DNA from: Anaerolineae bacterium
Lineage (GTDB): Bacteria; Chloroflexota; Anaerolineae; Aggregatilineales; J027
Reading direction: 5' to 3'
Length of the DNA stretch: 64,000 nucleotides
NCBI GenBank assembly: GCA_019913005.1
Contig: JAIOHL010000124.1
Location: 95,107-159,106 of the forward strand
Positions 29,156 through 38,720 of this stretch are shown here, piece after piece. Position numbers and translations under genes: made by a program. The stretch's first letter is position 1. Each line of letters begins with the position of its first letter. Below the pieces are notes generated by a model, which saw only the letters and a list, made by a program, of their open reading frames with translations, was not told where the DNA came from and made no database searches.

Positions 29156-32100
29156 ACATCGTCACGTTGGAACCCGAAGCCACCGCCAAAATCGCTGGGC
29201 AATCGGATGTCCAGCAGGTGGGATGCCAATCCGCGTCGGTAAAGCCGTTGATATTTTGCAAGGGGTAGAAGGTGGTGAAATCCAGAATCTGACTCTGGGC
29301 CAGCAAGACATTGCCATCAGATCGCATTAGGGTCCCGGCGGGCAGACCGCCTTGCTCAATATAGGTCAGTTCGCCGCTGTTCAACCCAAGAGTGCCATGC
29401 CCAGTCGTTGTCCAGAAATTGAGAACATTGTCGCCCCAGACGGTCAAGGCCATTTCGCGCCCAATGTCGGTATGGGTCGCCAAAATCACGCCTTCTGGCC
29501 CGGTCAACTCCCACACGCGCAGGCGTCCGCCATAAAACGCAGCGAGGCGCTGGCTGTCGTCTGACCATGACAAGTTAAATGGTTTGACATTCCAATACCA
29601 AATGTAATCATCCCAATCGAGGGAAAGTTGTTGTAGGGCCGCCCCGGTGGTCGCATCATGTACCCACACCAATGAAGTCGAGGTATAAACGCCCATATTT
29701 GGGTCAGGATAGGCACCAAAGGCAATACGTGTGCTATCTGGACTCCACCATGCCCCGGCCCGTTTCCACTGATTTTCAATGCGGGTAATGAGTTCGCCCG
29801 ATGTGCCATTGAGGATTTCGACGGCATCCTCAGTTAAGTCGAGTAACAATTTTTCGCCATCGGGACTCCAATTCATCTGGCGAATTTCTGGCCCAGTGGC
29901 GCGAAGAGTAACTCGTACATTCCCCGTGAGAGCATCTAACAGAATCACGCTACCATTGCTGCGAGCAACCGCCAGATAGTCCCCACTCGGATGCCATGCG
30001 AGATAGGTAATGGAGGGCATATGGCGGCGTTCGGCTTTCAGCACCGACGCACTGGCGAAATCAAGGATACGCACGACAGCGTCCGCGCCAATGACCACCA
30101 GTTGGTCTCTTTCGGGCGACCAGTCGAAATCACCGCCCCCGACACCACTGAATCGCCGTGTTTCGGCTAGGGTATAGGAATCGAGTACATACAAGTCACT
30201 GCCTGCACTGATAAGCAGGGTATCAATCTGTGTTCCCCATTGTAACGCACGGATAGGGGCACGGGTTTCATGCTGCCAGCGGGCGATTTCTTCCCCGTCC
30301 GTGTTCCACATTCGCACACTACCATCATCGCTGGTGGTGATAATCTGCCCGGTGATCGGATGCCAGAATAGGCTGGTGATGTCATCGGTATGCCCGATTA
30401 GACTGTGATAGAGAACGTGTGTATCCGCCGACCAGAGTTGACCACGCCCTCCCGAACCGTAATAGCTCATCGTCGCGGTAGCAATCCAGTTCCCGTCTGG
30501 AGATATTTCAATTTGATTATAGGGCGGATTGCCTCCACCCCAATAGGTGATAAATCGGCCACTCTCGCTGTTCCATTCACGCAACCAACCCGTTTTGGTA
30601 TTTGGCCCGCCGATGCCTTCTGCTGTGAAAAGACGTCCGCCATCGTCACTGACGGCCACATCGTACACGGTGTCCCGCCCAACATAAGGGTAGTTTTCGC
30701 CGCTGATGGGTGTATCAGCACACCCTGCATCATCAGGGTATTCATCTAACAACTTCAGATTCGCGTCGTAGATATAACCGCTGACCGAGATGGCACATTT
30801 TTCCCATGAAACCCAACGCGCCGCTGATCGCCCAAAAGTTTCGGTCTCGGCAACATACGTCCAAAGGGGTTCAAGTGCGCCATAATCAATCGCCGCCACA
30901 GGCAAATCCAAAGATGCTTCGGCAGGATATTCGGGCAGGTTTAGCACCACTTCCGTTCCATCGGGCACACCCCATAACACCACCCGCCCATCCGCATCGG
31001 ACGAAACAAACATATAACGACAGACGGCGATGTTTGTATAATCGCAAGCCGGGTTCCAATCCATGCTCAAAATATCATTGTGATGCCCGCGCAGGATGGT
31101 CAAGCGTTTCTGTGTTGGGATTTCATAGATCAGGATGGCATCATTGTCGCCGCCAATCGCTATCCGTTGGTAGTCATCGCTCCACAAAATCAGCGGATAG
31201 GTGTTGCCAGTGTACGCCTCTAGCAGCAACTCACCCGAAACCGAATCGTAGGCATAGACCGTACCCGACCCATCCACAACCGTAAAACGGGAATTGTCGG
31301 AGGTATAGCGCATAGAATTGCGATCAGCAGGCACGGTTTCATAGAGCAGGCGACCCGTGACCGGATCAAACGCCTTGAAGCGCTGGTCAGTGTCATAGGC
31401 ATAAATGTGATCCCCATGTGGGCCAAACCAGACTTCCCGCCATTCATAGCGATTGACTTCGAGGCGGGTCATCTCGCGGGTGCGGAGGTCAATGATTTCA
31501 TCATCTCCAATGGACACGAACCGGGTTGTCCGCAAAAGATTAAAGTAGGTGTTGCCATTGGCGCGTTCATTCGCATTTTCAAGGTCATAAAGCCATGCCG
31601 TTTGTTCACCAAGATTGGTGCGTTCCTCTAAGCGCTGTTTTGAGGGAATATCCCAAATGATATACCGCTCTTCTGGCGGCTCTTCGTCTTCATATTCGGG
31701 TGTACCCGGATACTCAATATCCTGCTCATAGGTAATGACGAGTCCCCGATCAGCATAAACCTGCTCAACATGCCACTCATAAGGCGGGGCATTATAATCC
31801 CATGTAGCAGGATTTGGCTCCAAAAACCTAAGATCAACTGGCGGTGAGGCAGGAGGGCGTGGGGCAACACTCACATAAGTGGGCAGTACCCCCGCAACAT
31901 CCCATAAACCACCTGCTGCGACCAACTGCGTGCCATCATCCGTCCAGAAAGTCTCATTGGTGCTGCTGATATAGGCGCGTAGGCTGTTGACAATTTCTCC
32001 ATTGGCGGCTTCAAATACGGTTAGGGTACGATCACGCGAGGTCGCAAAATAGGCTCCATCTGGCGACCACGAAACATAACCAACCTGCTGAAGTGGCCGT

Positions 32101-33404
32101 TCCAGATTGGAAAAATTTTGCATCGGCTGGTGTGATTCCAAATCCCAAACCCCCATGCCAACCTCTACCCAACGTTCTTGTGTGGGACCGGTAGATTGAA
32201 TCGGATTGGTCGGGGATAGCGAGGCAGTGCCAACAGAAGCGCTACCTGTTTCAATTAAATGACGGGCGCGTTCCAGATCATTTGCTTGGGCAGCGTGATA
32301 AACCTCTTCGATAAGGCGCAGAGCCGAGCTAACATTGTCCCCTTCAGTTGCCAATAACACATCCACTAGGTTATTGAGCAGTTCACCCGACTCATCCACC
32401 TCAAAGGCCCATAACACAATCTCATCAATCATAATTTGAAGGTCTTCGGCATCCTCCGCCGACATGTCTTCTCCTGAATCTGATTGGGAGGGCGTTGGGG
32501 AGGTTTCTTGGACAACCAAAGTGCCGTCTGATTCTGGCTCCCAGCGCCTCAAATAAGCGGCAATATATTGACCGTTCGGGCTGATGGCAACAAAATTATC
32601 CGCGCCATGACGACTGCCGGGGATGCCTGCCGAGAACGTATCATAAGTGGCGACAATTTCCCCTGTGATGGCATCCATTCGCACCAGATCATACAGAATT
32701 GGCTCATGCTCATAATCAAAATCGGGTGGTAGCGGATCTTTGAGGCCGATGATGGCGAACCATTTGCCATCAGCACTCCAATCAAAATCGCGGATTGTAT
32801 CGAAGGGGTGGATTCGCACAATGTCGCCTGTGTCGGTACGAATCATCACAATCGCACCGGGACCAGCGACAGCGACGACGGCGCTATCAGGACTCCATTG
32901 CACCGCGCCCCCATTGCTGATTAATTCATCTATCTCAAGAGTGACCTCGGCTCGCTGTACATCCCAGAACCGCAGGGTGTTGCCTGCCCAGACCGCCAGA
33001 TAACGACTGTCTGGACTCCACGAGGGAGAGCCAAATTGACCGAGCGCCAACACGGGTGCCCAGTCACGGGTTTGGCGGATAATCAGTCCACCATCCTGTT
33101 CGACAGCGACGTATCGCATATCAGGGCTAAAGAGTACCGGCCCAAAAGCGGGTTCGTCAAAACGCCGTTCGCCTTCGAGTTCAAGGTTTTCGTTCCAAAA
33201 CTGGAAGCCAGTTTCGCTCGCTGCCGCCAGTTGACCACTCAGCGGTGACCAATAGACCGAAAGTAGCCCGCCGTAACCAAAACTAGCACGCGGCACGATC
33301 TGCGACCACGCATCATTACTCTGGGCCGTTGTGTCCTCTGGAAAGATAAAAATGGAGATTGAAAAAAGGGCCACCAACACGAACAAACTAATGATTTTTC
33401 GCAT
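29130..33404 (-). CDS. Large exported multi-propeller WD40 protein (1424 aa)
   Basis: Signal peptide MRKIISLFVLVALFSISIFIFP and many blades (LIGHTDDITSLFWHPITGQIITTSDDGSVRMWNTDGEEIARWQ). Confidence 0.88.
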   Translation of the reverse strand: MRKIISLFVLVALFSISIFIFPEDTTAQSNDAWSQIVPRASFGYGGLLSVYWSPLSGQLAAASETGFQFWNENLELEGERRFDEPAFGPVLFSPDMRYVAVEQDGGLIIRQTRDWAPVLALGQFGSPSWSPDSRYLAVWAGNTLRFWDVQRAEVTLEIDELISNGGAVQWSPDSAVVAVAGPGAIVMIRTDTGDIVRIHPFDTIRDFDWSADGKWFAIIGLKDPLPPDFDYEHEPILYDLVRMDAITGEIVATYDTFSAGIPGSRHGADNFVAISPNGQYIAAYLRRWEPESDGTLVVQETSPTPSQSDSGEDMSAEDAEDLQIMIDEIVLWAFEVDESGELLNNLVDVLLATEGDNVSSALRLIEEVYHAAQANDLERARHLIETGSASVGTASLSPTNPIQSTGPTQERWVEVGMGVWDLESHQPMQNFSNLERPLQQVGYVSWSPDGAYFATSRDRTLTVFEAANGEIVNSLRAYISSTNETFWTDDGTQLVAAGGLWDVAGVLPTYVSVAPRPPASPPVDLRFLEPNPATWDYNAPPYEWHVEQVYADRGLVITYEQDIEYPGTPEYEDEEPPEERYIIWDIPSKQRLEERTNLGEQTAWLYDLENANERANGNTYFNLLRTTRFVSIGDDEIIDLRTREMTRLEVNRYEWREVWFGPHGDHIYAYDTDQRFKAFDPVTGRLLYETVPADRNSMRYTSDNSRFTVVDGSGTVYAYDSVSGELLLEAYTGNTYPLILWSDDYQRIAIGGDNDAILIYEIPTQKRLTILRGHHNDILSMDWNPACDYTNIAVCRYMFVSSDADGRVVLWGVPDGTEVVLNLPEYPAEASLDLPVAAIDYGALEPLWTYVAETETFGRSAARWVSWEKCAISVSGYIYDANLKLLDEYPDDAGCADTPISGENYPYVGRDTVYDVAVSDDGGRLFTAEGIGGPNTKTGWLREWNSESGRFITYWGGGNPPYNQIEISPDGNWIATATMSYYGSGGRGQLWSADTHVLYHSLIGHTDDITSLFWHPITGQIITTSDDGSVRMWNTDGEEIARWQHETRAPIRALQWGTQIDTLLISAGSDLYVLDSYTLAETRRFSGVGGGDFDWSPERDQLVVIGADAVVRILDFASASVLKAERRHMPSITYLAWHPSGDYLAVARSNGSVILLDALTGNVRVTLRATGPEIRQMNWSPDGEKLLLDLTEDAVEILNGTSGELITRIENQWKRAGAWWSPDSTRIAFGAYPDPNMGVYTSTSLVWVHDATTGAALQQLSLDWDDYIWYWNVKPFNLSWSDDSQRLAAFYGGRLRVWELTGPEGVILATHTDIGREMALTVWGDNVLNFWTTTGHGTLGLNSGELTYIEQGGLPAGTLMRSDGNVLLAQSQILDFTTFYPLQNINGFTDADWHPTCWTSDCPAILAVASGSNVTMYGYKAEEE

Positions 33405-33641
33405 CTGAGGTCTTCCTAAATATCATTGCTGCTATTTCAATTTTAGGATGGCTTAGATACGGAATCAATCAACGCGAATTAGAGGGTTGCCCTACTATGC
33501 CTACGCCTAGTTCATAAGCAATTGACAGAATCCTGACGCAACCTGACGAGGTAAAAATCCCAATTTCTGCCAACTGTGAGGAAATGCGAGAGGGTATCCC
33601 CAAACACTTTCAGAGATACCCCTATCATCAGTGTATTGTTT

Positions 33642-33764
33642 CTACATACCGTGCATCTCTTTGAAAGTTTCGAACAACCAACTCCCGCCAAAATGAAGCG
33701 TCAAAAGGAGGAGCACAATCGCAACGAGGATGAATCCGATACGAACGGCTTTTGTGTGAGTCAT
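33642..33764 (-). CDS. 40-aa single-TM microprotein, third gene of the ABC exporter operon
   Basis: Manual translation MTHTKAVRIGFILVAIVLLLLTLHFGGSWLFETFKEMHGM; SD CTGGAGAA just upstream of ATG; begins 15 bp after the FtsX-type permease stop; below the ORF-track size cut-off. Confidence 0.7.
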   Translation of the reverse strand: MTHTKAVRIGFILVAIVLLLLTLHFGGSWLFETFKEMHGM

Positions 33765-33779
33765 GATGTATTCTCCAGA

Positions 33780-36155
33780 TTATTCGTAGGCTAAAACGTC
33801 ACGGACAGTTAAACGAGTGGCGCTCCGAGCAGGTGGCAGACTCGCCGCAATTGAAAAAAGCACAACTACCCCCAACCAAAGTACAAAACCAATCGGGCTG
33901 ATGGCAAAATCCAGCGAGGTGTTCAGCATGGTTTCGCCCAACGACTGGGACAGGATATAGCTAATGGGGGTGGCGATCACCGCCGCCAATATCCAACTCA
34001 GAATCCCGGTGAGCATGGCTTCGATGAGGATGATTTTGAGTAGGGCGGTGTTGGATGCACCGATGGCTCGCATGACGCCAATTTCTCGGGTGCGCTCTAA
34101 AACATTAATACTCATGGTGGTCATCAAGCCTAATCCACCGACAATCGTGCTCATCACAGTTGCCAATAACAGAAAACTCGTGATGAGCATGGCATGGTTT
34201 TCCATAATCTGGCGACGCTCAAAGCTGTTTTGATTGGTCGTAATCGAGACGTTTTGAGTCGCAAAGGCATCTTCAAGTTGCTGCTTAAGAGTCTGTAGGC
34301 TGACCTCATCATGTTGTTCGGTGACAAGATATAGACTTTGGGCATAGCCGGTTTCACCTGTCACACGCGCGAAATCGGTATAGGCGACATAGGCGAGAGG
34401 GGGGGCAATCGGCTCCCGTACAAAGCCAATTACCTGCCATGTGCTAGGGTGGTTGTTGAGATTGAGGGTGATTTTATCCCCTATGTTAATATCAGGGTAT
34501 TCAACCAGCAGATTGTGATTTAGCACAATCCCGTTTTCTTGCGACAGCCACTGTCCCTCAATCAGCATGGGATCAATCAGCTTAGTTGCCACTGGAGGGG
34601 CAAGCAGAACAAAGGCATTGCCTGCGATTCCATCTTCGCTAATGATGGCGGCTGAACCACGCCCCCAACTCTCGGCAGACACGACCCCCGGTACACTGGT
34701 GGCTGTAGTTTCAATTGCCTCGATTGGATAGGGTTTGTCGAAGGCGAGATTTAGATCATAGTGAAGACCTTCATATCGCAAATCAATTGTCCTAAATAGC
34801 GAAGCCCGTACATTGAGGGCAGCCATGAAAACCGCACCCCCTATCGCCAATGTGCTGAAAGTGAGTACAAGACGTGCGCGGCGGCGAAATGTATTGCGGA
34901 TAGCTAGCATCAAAGGTCGGGCTAAACCCTGCAACCGTACTAACAGGCGGTCAAACCAACTTTCTCCAAATTGGCTTTGAGCAATCCCATAGTCGCTGAG
35001 GGCTTCACGAACTGTAAGGCGTGTACCTCTGTAAATCGGATAGGCTGAGGCCAATAGTGGAATACCCAAGCCCACTCCCAGTTGCAGCAGAATCACCAGA
35101 TGTGGGATGCGATAACTCTGGATATTGAAATTCAGCATGAAGGCCATGAAATCAGCAATCCCGCGCCCCACCAATATCCCCAAAGGCAAGGCGATAATGG
35201 CTGCTGTACTGCTTAGGAGCAATACCATGCCAAAATATAAGGTAGTGACCTGCTGGTGGCGGGCACCAATGGCCTTCATTACAGCGATTTGGCGAACTTG
35301 TTGGGCAAGGAGAGCACCGATAGTATTGCCAATCAGCACCGCACTCAGCAAAATTGCCATCGCACCCAGCGCCGCCAACAATAGCAGGGCGGAGTCCATT
35401 TGAGATTGTAGTGGGTGTTCGTTGGGCATTGGGATTTGCACACGATAGACCGGATGACCCTGAGTTTCCATCCAATCGGTGGTCTGCTGGCTGACTTCGC
35501 GGATATGCTGCTCATCGGAAGTATCGCCCGTCACCACAATGCGAATTTCATTTAGCCGAGGCGTGATACCAAGTTCGGTGACCGTTTCGATGGTGACATA
35601 GCCATAGATCATCTCCTCTTGCCACGCGGGGGCAAGGTTGATGTCATGGAGTGTTCCCGCGATTCGGAGTGACGCTTGGGGCTGACCGGGAATTTGGATG
35701 AGAAGGCTGTCACCTATTTCCGCATCCGCCACCGACAAGGCCATGCGTTCCAGCACTATTTCGCCATTGGGAGGTGGATAGTCGCCATCTTCAGGTGCAA
35801 GTTGGTTGATACGGATGTGTTCAAAATCCTGCCGAACAAAGAGTTCTAGAGTTTTCCATTCCCCTTCTATCCAAACACGACCTGAGATGCTTTCCATTGC
35901 CTCGGCTTGGGCAATATTAGGAAGATTTTCAAGGCCCTGCATCAGTTCCGGGCTAGTCGCATCGGTGTATAAAATGGCCGATGCTGGATTCGTATCAAGA
36001 TAGTTATCATGCAGTTCGCGGGAGAGAATGCTGTAGACACTGGAAACCCAAGAGATGCTGAAAATTCCCACCACGATAGCGCCTATGGTTAACCCGGTAC
36101 GCCCCCTATTTTGTTGAATGTCGCGCAGCACCTTACGCCAGCGTGGGTTGAGCAT
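33780..36155 (-). CDS. FtsX/MacB-type ABC transporter permease
   Basis: Two FtsX-like modules with [16 protein letters not shown] and [18 protein letters not shown] motifs. Confidence 0.93.
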   Translation of the reverse strand: MLNPRWRKVLRDIQQNRGRTGLTIGAIVVGIFSISWVSSVYSILSRELHDNYLDTNPASAILYTDATSPELMQGLENLPNIAQAEAMESISGRVWIEGEWKTLELFVRQDFEHIRINQLAPEDGDYPPPNGEIVLERMALSVADAEIGDSLLIQIPGQPQASLRIAGTLHDINLAPAWQEEMIYGYVTIETVTELGITPRLNEIRIVVTGDTSDEQHIREVSQQTTDWMETQGHPVYRVQIPMPNEHPLQSQMDSALLLLAALGAMAILLSAVLIGNTIGALLAQQVRQIAVMKAIGARHQQVTTLYFGMVLLLSSTAAIIALPLGILVGRGIADFMAFMLNFNIQSYRIPHLVILLQLGVGLGIPLLASAYPIYRGTRLTVREALSDYGIAQSQFGESWFDRLLVRLQGLARPLMLAIRNTFRRRARLVLTFSTLAIGGAVFMAALNVRASLFRTIDLRYEGLHYDLNLAFDKPYPIEAIETTATSVPGVVSAESWGRGSAAIISEDGIAGNAFVLLAPPVATKLIDPMLIEGQWLSQENGIVLNHNLLVEYPDINIGDKITLNLNNHPSTWQVIGFVREPIAPPLAYVAYTDFARVTGETGYAQSLYLVTEQHDEVSLQTLKQQLEDAFATQNVSITTNQNSFERRQIMENHAMLITSFLLLATVMSTIVGGLGLMTTMSINVLERTREIGVMRAIGASNTALLKIILIEAMLTGILSWILAAVIATPISYILSQSLGETMLNTSLDFAISPIGFVLWLGVVVLFSIAASLPPARSATRLTVRDVLAYE

Positions 36156-36888
36156 AGCCTCCCCTTTCGGGCATCACGTCACTGAGGATTGCGCCGTCAG
36201 CCAACGTAATAGTTCGATTGGTATACTGCGATATATTGGGTTCGTGGGTAACCATCAAAATCGTTTTACCCTCTTGTATCAGGGAGGCAAACAATTCAAG
36301 GATGATTTCGGAGGTGTGGCTATCCAAATTTCCAGTGGGTTCATCGGCGACAATAATGGATGGATCATTGGCTAAGGCACGGGCAATAGCTGCCCGCTGC
36401 TGTTGCCCACCAGAGAGCGCATTTGGTAATTTATAGGCTTGTGACTCAATCCCGACTAGGGTTAAGAGTTCCATCGCACGGGCTTTGCGCTGTTTGCCGG
36501 TCAGATGACCAGCAAAATCCATTGGGAGCATCACATTTTCAATGACCGTCAGCGTCGGCAGCAATTGAAAGAATTGAAAAACGATCCCTATAGTGCGTCC
36601 CCGCCAAATAGCCAATTGATTTTCATTGAGGGTATGCAGGGCAGTGTTATTGACCCATACCTCGCCTGATGTAACACGATCAATTCCTGTAATGACATTG
36701 AGGAGGGTTGATTTCCCACTCCCCGACTTGCCTACCACTGCCACAAATTCACTAGGCTGAATGTTCAGATCAATAGTTTTAAGGGCGTGAAAACTTCCCG
36801 CGCTGGTTTCATAGGTTTTGGAGACTTGCTTGAGCCGCACTACGTCGGTTGCTGGCGCACGGCTGCCATTATTACGTTGATTCCCCAT
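36133..36888 (-). CDS. MacB/LolD-type ABC transporter ATP-binding protein
   Basis: Walker [13 protein letters not shown], signature [15 protein letters not shown], Walker [13 protein letters not shown]. Confidence 0.95.
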   Translation of the reverse strand: MGNQRNNGSRAPATDVVRLKQVSKTYETSAGSFHALKTIDLNIQPSEFVAVVGKSGSGKSTLLNVITGIDRVTSGEVWVNNTALHTLNENQLAIWRGRTIGIVFQFFQLLPTLTVIENVMLPMDFAGHLTGKQRKARAMELLTLVGIESQAYKLPNALSGGQQQRAAIARALANDPSIIVADEPTGNLDSHTSEIILELFASLIQEGKTILMVTHEPNISQYTNRTITLADGAILSDVMPERGGYAQPTLA

Positions 36889-36916
36889 CTTCGATTCCTT
36901 ACACTCTATTCGATAA

Positions 36917-36945
36917 TGAACACATTGTTCGATTTGTAGTATAAT
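36917..36945 (+). promoter_or_regulatory. tetR promoter with overlapping dyad operator
   Basis: TGAACA-17 bp-TATAAT; dyad GAACA-cat-TGTTC at 36918-36930 overlaps the -35 hexamer. Confidence 0.5.
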
Positions 36946-37018
36946 GGGATTGAGGAATGGGATTCAATCAACAAAAAGCGCAAAATATCCGCTATTGAAC
37001 AGAAAGCGCAAAGTGTCT

Positions 37019-37591
37019 ATGAAAAACACAAAAAATGACCGCCGATCTCAGCGGACTCGTCAGTTGCTTACGACGGCCCTGCTCGAACTGATGTTAGAAA
37101 AGAACTATGAGTCCATTACGGTGCAGGACATCATTGACCGTGCAAACGTGGGCCGATCCACGTTTTATGCCCATTATTTGGATAAAGAAGATTTGCTGAC
37201 CAGCCAGTTTGAGGAAGTGGGGCGACATCTGGGGGAAGCAGCTTATCAAGACGAATATACCCTGTTTCCCACCCTAAAAGTGTTCCAACATACCCAAGAA
37301 AACCATCATCTTTATAAGGCACTGGTCTGGGGCAAAGGGATTGAAGTGATTTTTAAGGCATTTGAGGCACACTTAAATGCCCACCTCGAGGCCGAGCTTA
37401 AACAGAAACTGGGCGAACGTTCATCTCCAATTCCCCTGCCGATTGTGACCCATTACATTACGGGCGCTTTCCTAACTTTGCTGAAATGGTGGTTGGATAA
37501 CAACATGCCTGTCACGCCGGAGAAAATGGACGCTTATTTTCGCCAACTGGTTACGCCAAGCATTCAAAGTACATTGAATATCGAGTTTTAG
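37019..37591 (+). CDS. TetR-family transcriptional regulator
   Basis: N-terminal HTH RRSQRTRQLLTTALLELMLEKNYESITVQDIIDRANVGRSTFYAHYLDKEDLL; ATG at 37019 preferred over 36944, which overlaps the promoter. Confidence 0.92.
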   Translation: MKNTKNDRRSQRTRQLLTTALLELMLEKNYESITVQDIIDRANVGRSTFYAHYLDKEDLLTSQFEEVGRHLGEAAYQDEYTLFPTLKVFQHTQENHHLYKALVWGKGIEVIFKAFEAHLNAHLEAELKQKLGERSSPIPLPIVTHYITGAFLTLLKWWLDNNMPVTPEKMDAYFRQLVTPSIQSTLNIEF

Positions 37592-37762
37592 ATAAACTCA
37601 CGTTTAGCTTTTGTCCCCAGCAAATACGGCACAATTCGCTCGATGTATTTGAAGATGAACATTATTGGAGGAGTTAATTGCCATTGTCGAGCGTCGGGGC
37701 CAACCTAGAGGGCTGTCAAAAATCCTATATCGAGCGGCAATGTCCTCCATAACACTAGTGAC

Positions 37763-37792
37763 AAAAAAGAGCAGATGGGAAATCTGCTCTTT
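37763..37792 (-). terminator. Rho-independent terminator of the 37820-38653 gene
   Basis: AAAGAGCAGA-loop-TCTGCTCTTT perfect 10-bp stem; on the minus strand followed by a T run (CTTTTTTGTC). Confidence 0.8.
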
Positions 37793-37819
37793 AGTCTTTC
37801 GTGTGTGTTGGTGGCGAAC

Positions 37820-38653
37820 TTAGAAATCAGGTTCAACGACTATATCGGCACAGAAGCTGGTTAGCTCATCCAGCGTAGGGTTGGCAGTGGGCCAGCCTTC
37901 GGGATTGGGCCAGTCGGCAGGCGCACCATAGGCCGGGACTTCAGCGCCGATGGGGTTGGCATAACCGAGGCATATTTGTGACTTTAGGTTGTTGCGTTGC
38001 TCCTCCGACAAATTCAACAGGCTACCGTCAAGATTTAGGATATAGCGTTTGACCTGATATTCACGGCCAGCCGCCCAACGTTCAGACTCAGCAATCGTGG
38101 TTACTTGGATACGTTGACCACCACGACCATTGGTTTCATAGAGATATTCTTGCCACGAATGACCAGTTTCTTCAATGAAGGTCGCCAGTATGTCATCGGC
38201 ACTGCGAATCACGACGGTACCATCGTCCTGTCGGGTCGTAAAGAAGGAGCGTCCAAACCTCACAGTGGTTTCTTGTGCCCAGAATTCGTTGGCACAGGTT
38301 TCTTTGTCAACGCCCACTTTGGCGTTTTTGCTGCCCGTGCAAGCGCTGGGTAATTCATCAAAGTCAATGACGGCACCGCGTATTTGGCGCGACATAAAGG
38401 GATCAAAGACCACCGTATCGTTTGGGGCGGGAGCAAAGCGACCCAATGCGTAGGCGACTTCACTGATTTGCACAACTGCCGTTTGACCATCACCCTGCTC
38501 GACCATGTTTACCAAATCTTCGACGTTGACGTCTTTGAGGTTTGGCCCGACTGCCATCACATGCAGGTGCTGGCCTGTAACGATGACGACCAACAAAACG
38601 AGAATCGCTTTCCAAATCAGGCGCTTGGTGTAGAATGTGTGAAACTGGAACAT
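37820..38653 (-). CDS. hypothetical exported/membrane-anchored protein with degenerate metalloprotease-like motif
   Basis: N-terminal hydrophobic segment; TFIEETGHSWQEYLYE segment; four Cys in the mature region. Confidence 0.6.
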   Translation of the reverse strand: MFQFHTFYTKRLIWKAILVLLVVIVTGQHLHVMAVGPNLKDVNVEDLVNMVEQGDGQTAVVQISEVAYALGRFAPAPNDTVVFDPFMSRQIRGAVIDFDELPSACTGSKNAKVGVDKETCANEFWAQETTVRFGRSFFTTRQDDGTVVIRSADDILATFIEETGHSWQEYLYETNGRGGQRIQVTTIAESERWAAGREYQVKRYILNLDGSLLNLSEEQRNNLKSQICLGYANPIGAEVPAYGAPADWPNPEGWPTANPTLDELTSFCADIVVEPDF

Positions 38654-38720
38654 GGTGGCCTCCGCTCATTACTCAATGCTGAAAACAGCATAGACAAGGG
38701 GCATTCGGTCACTGTGGAGA

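Noticed and set aside
33524-33550. TGAC repeats (TTGACAGAATCCTGACGCAACCTGACGAGG) upstream of the propeller cassette
   Set aside because: Spacing is 11 then 10 bp with only 4-bp identity; too weak for a binding-site claim
37667-37815. Short frame IVERRGQPRGLSKILYRAAM... after GGAGGAG, reminiscent of deazaflavin-dependent nitroreductase N-termini
   Set aside because: Under 20 recognisable residues, no standard start codon, runs into the terminator; could be chance
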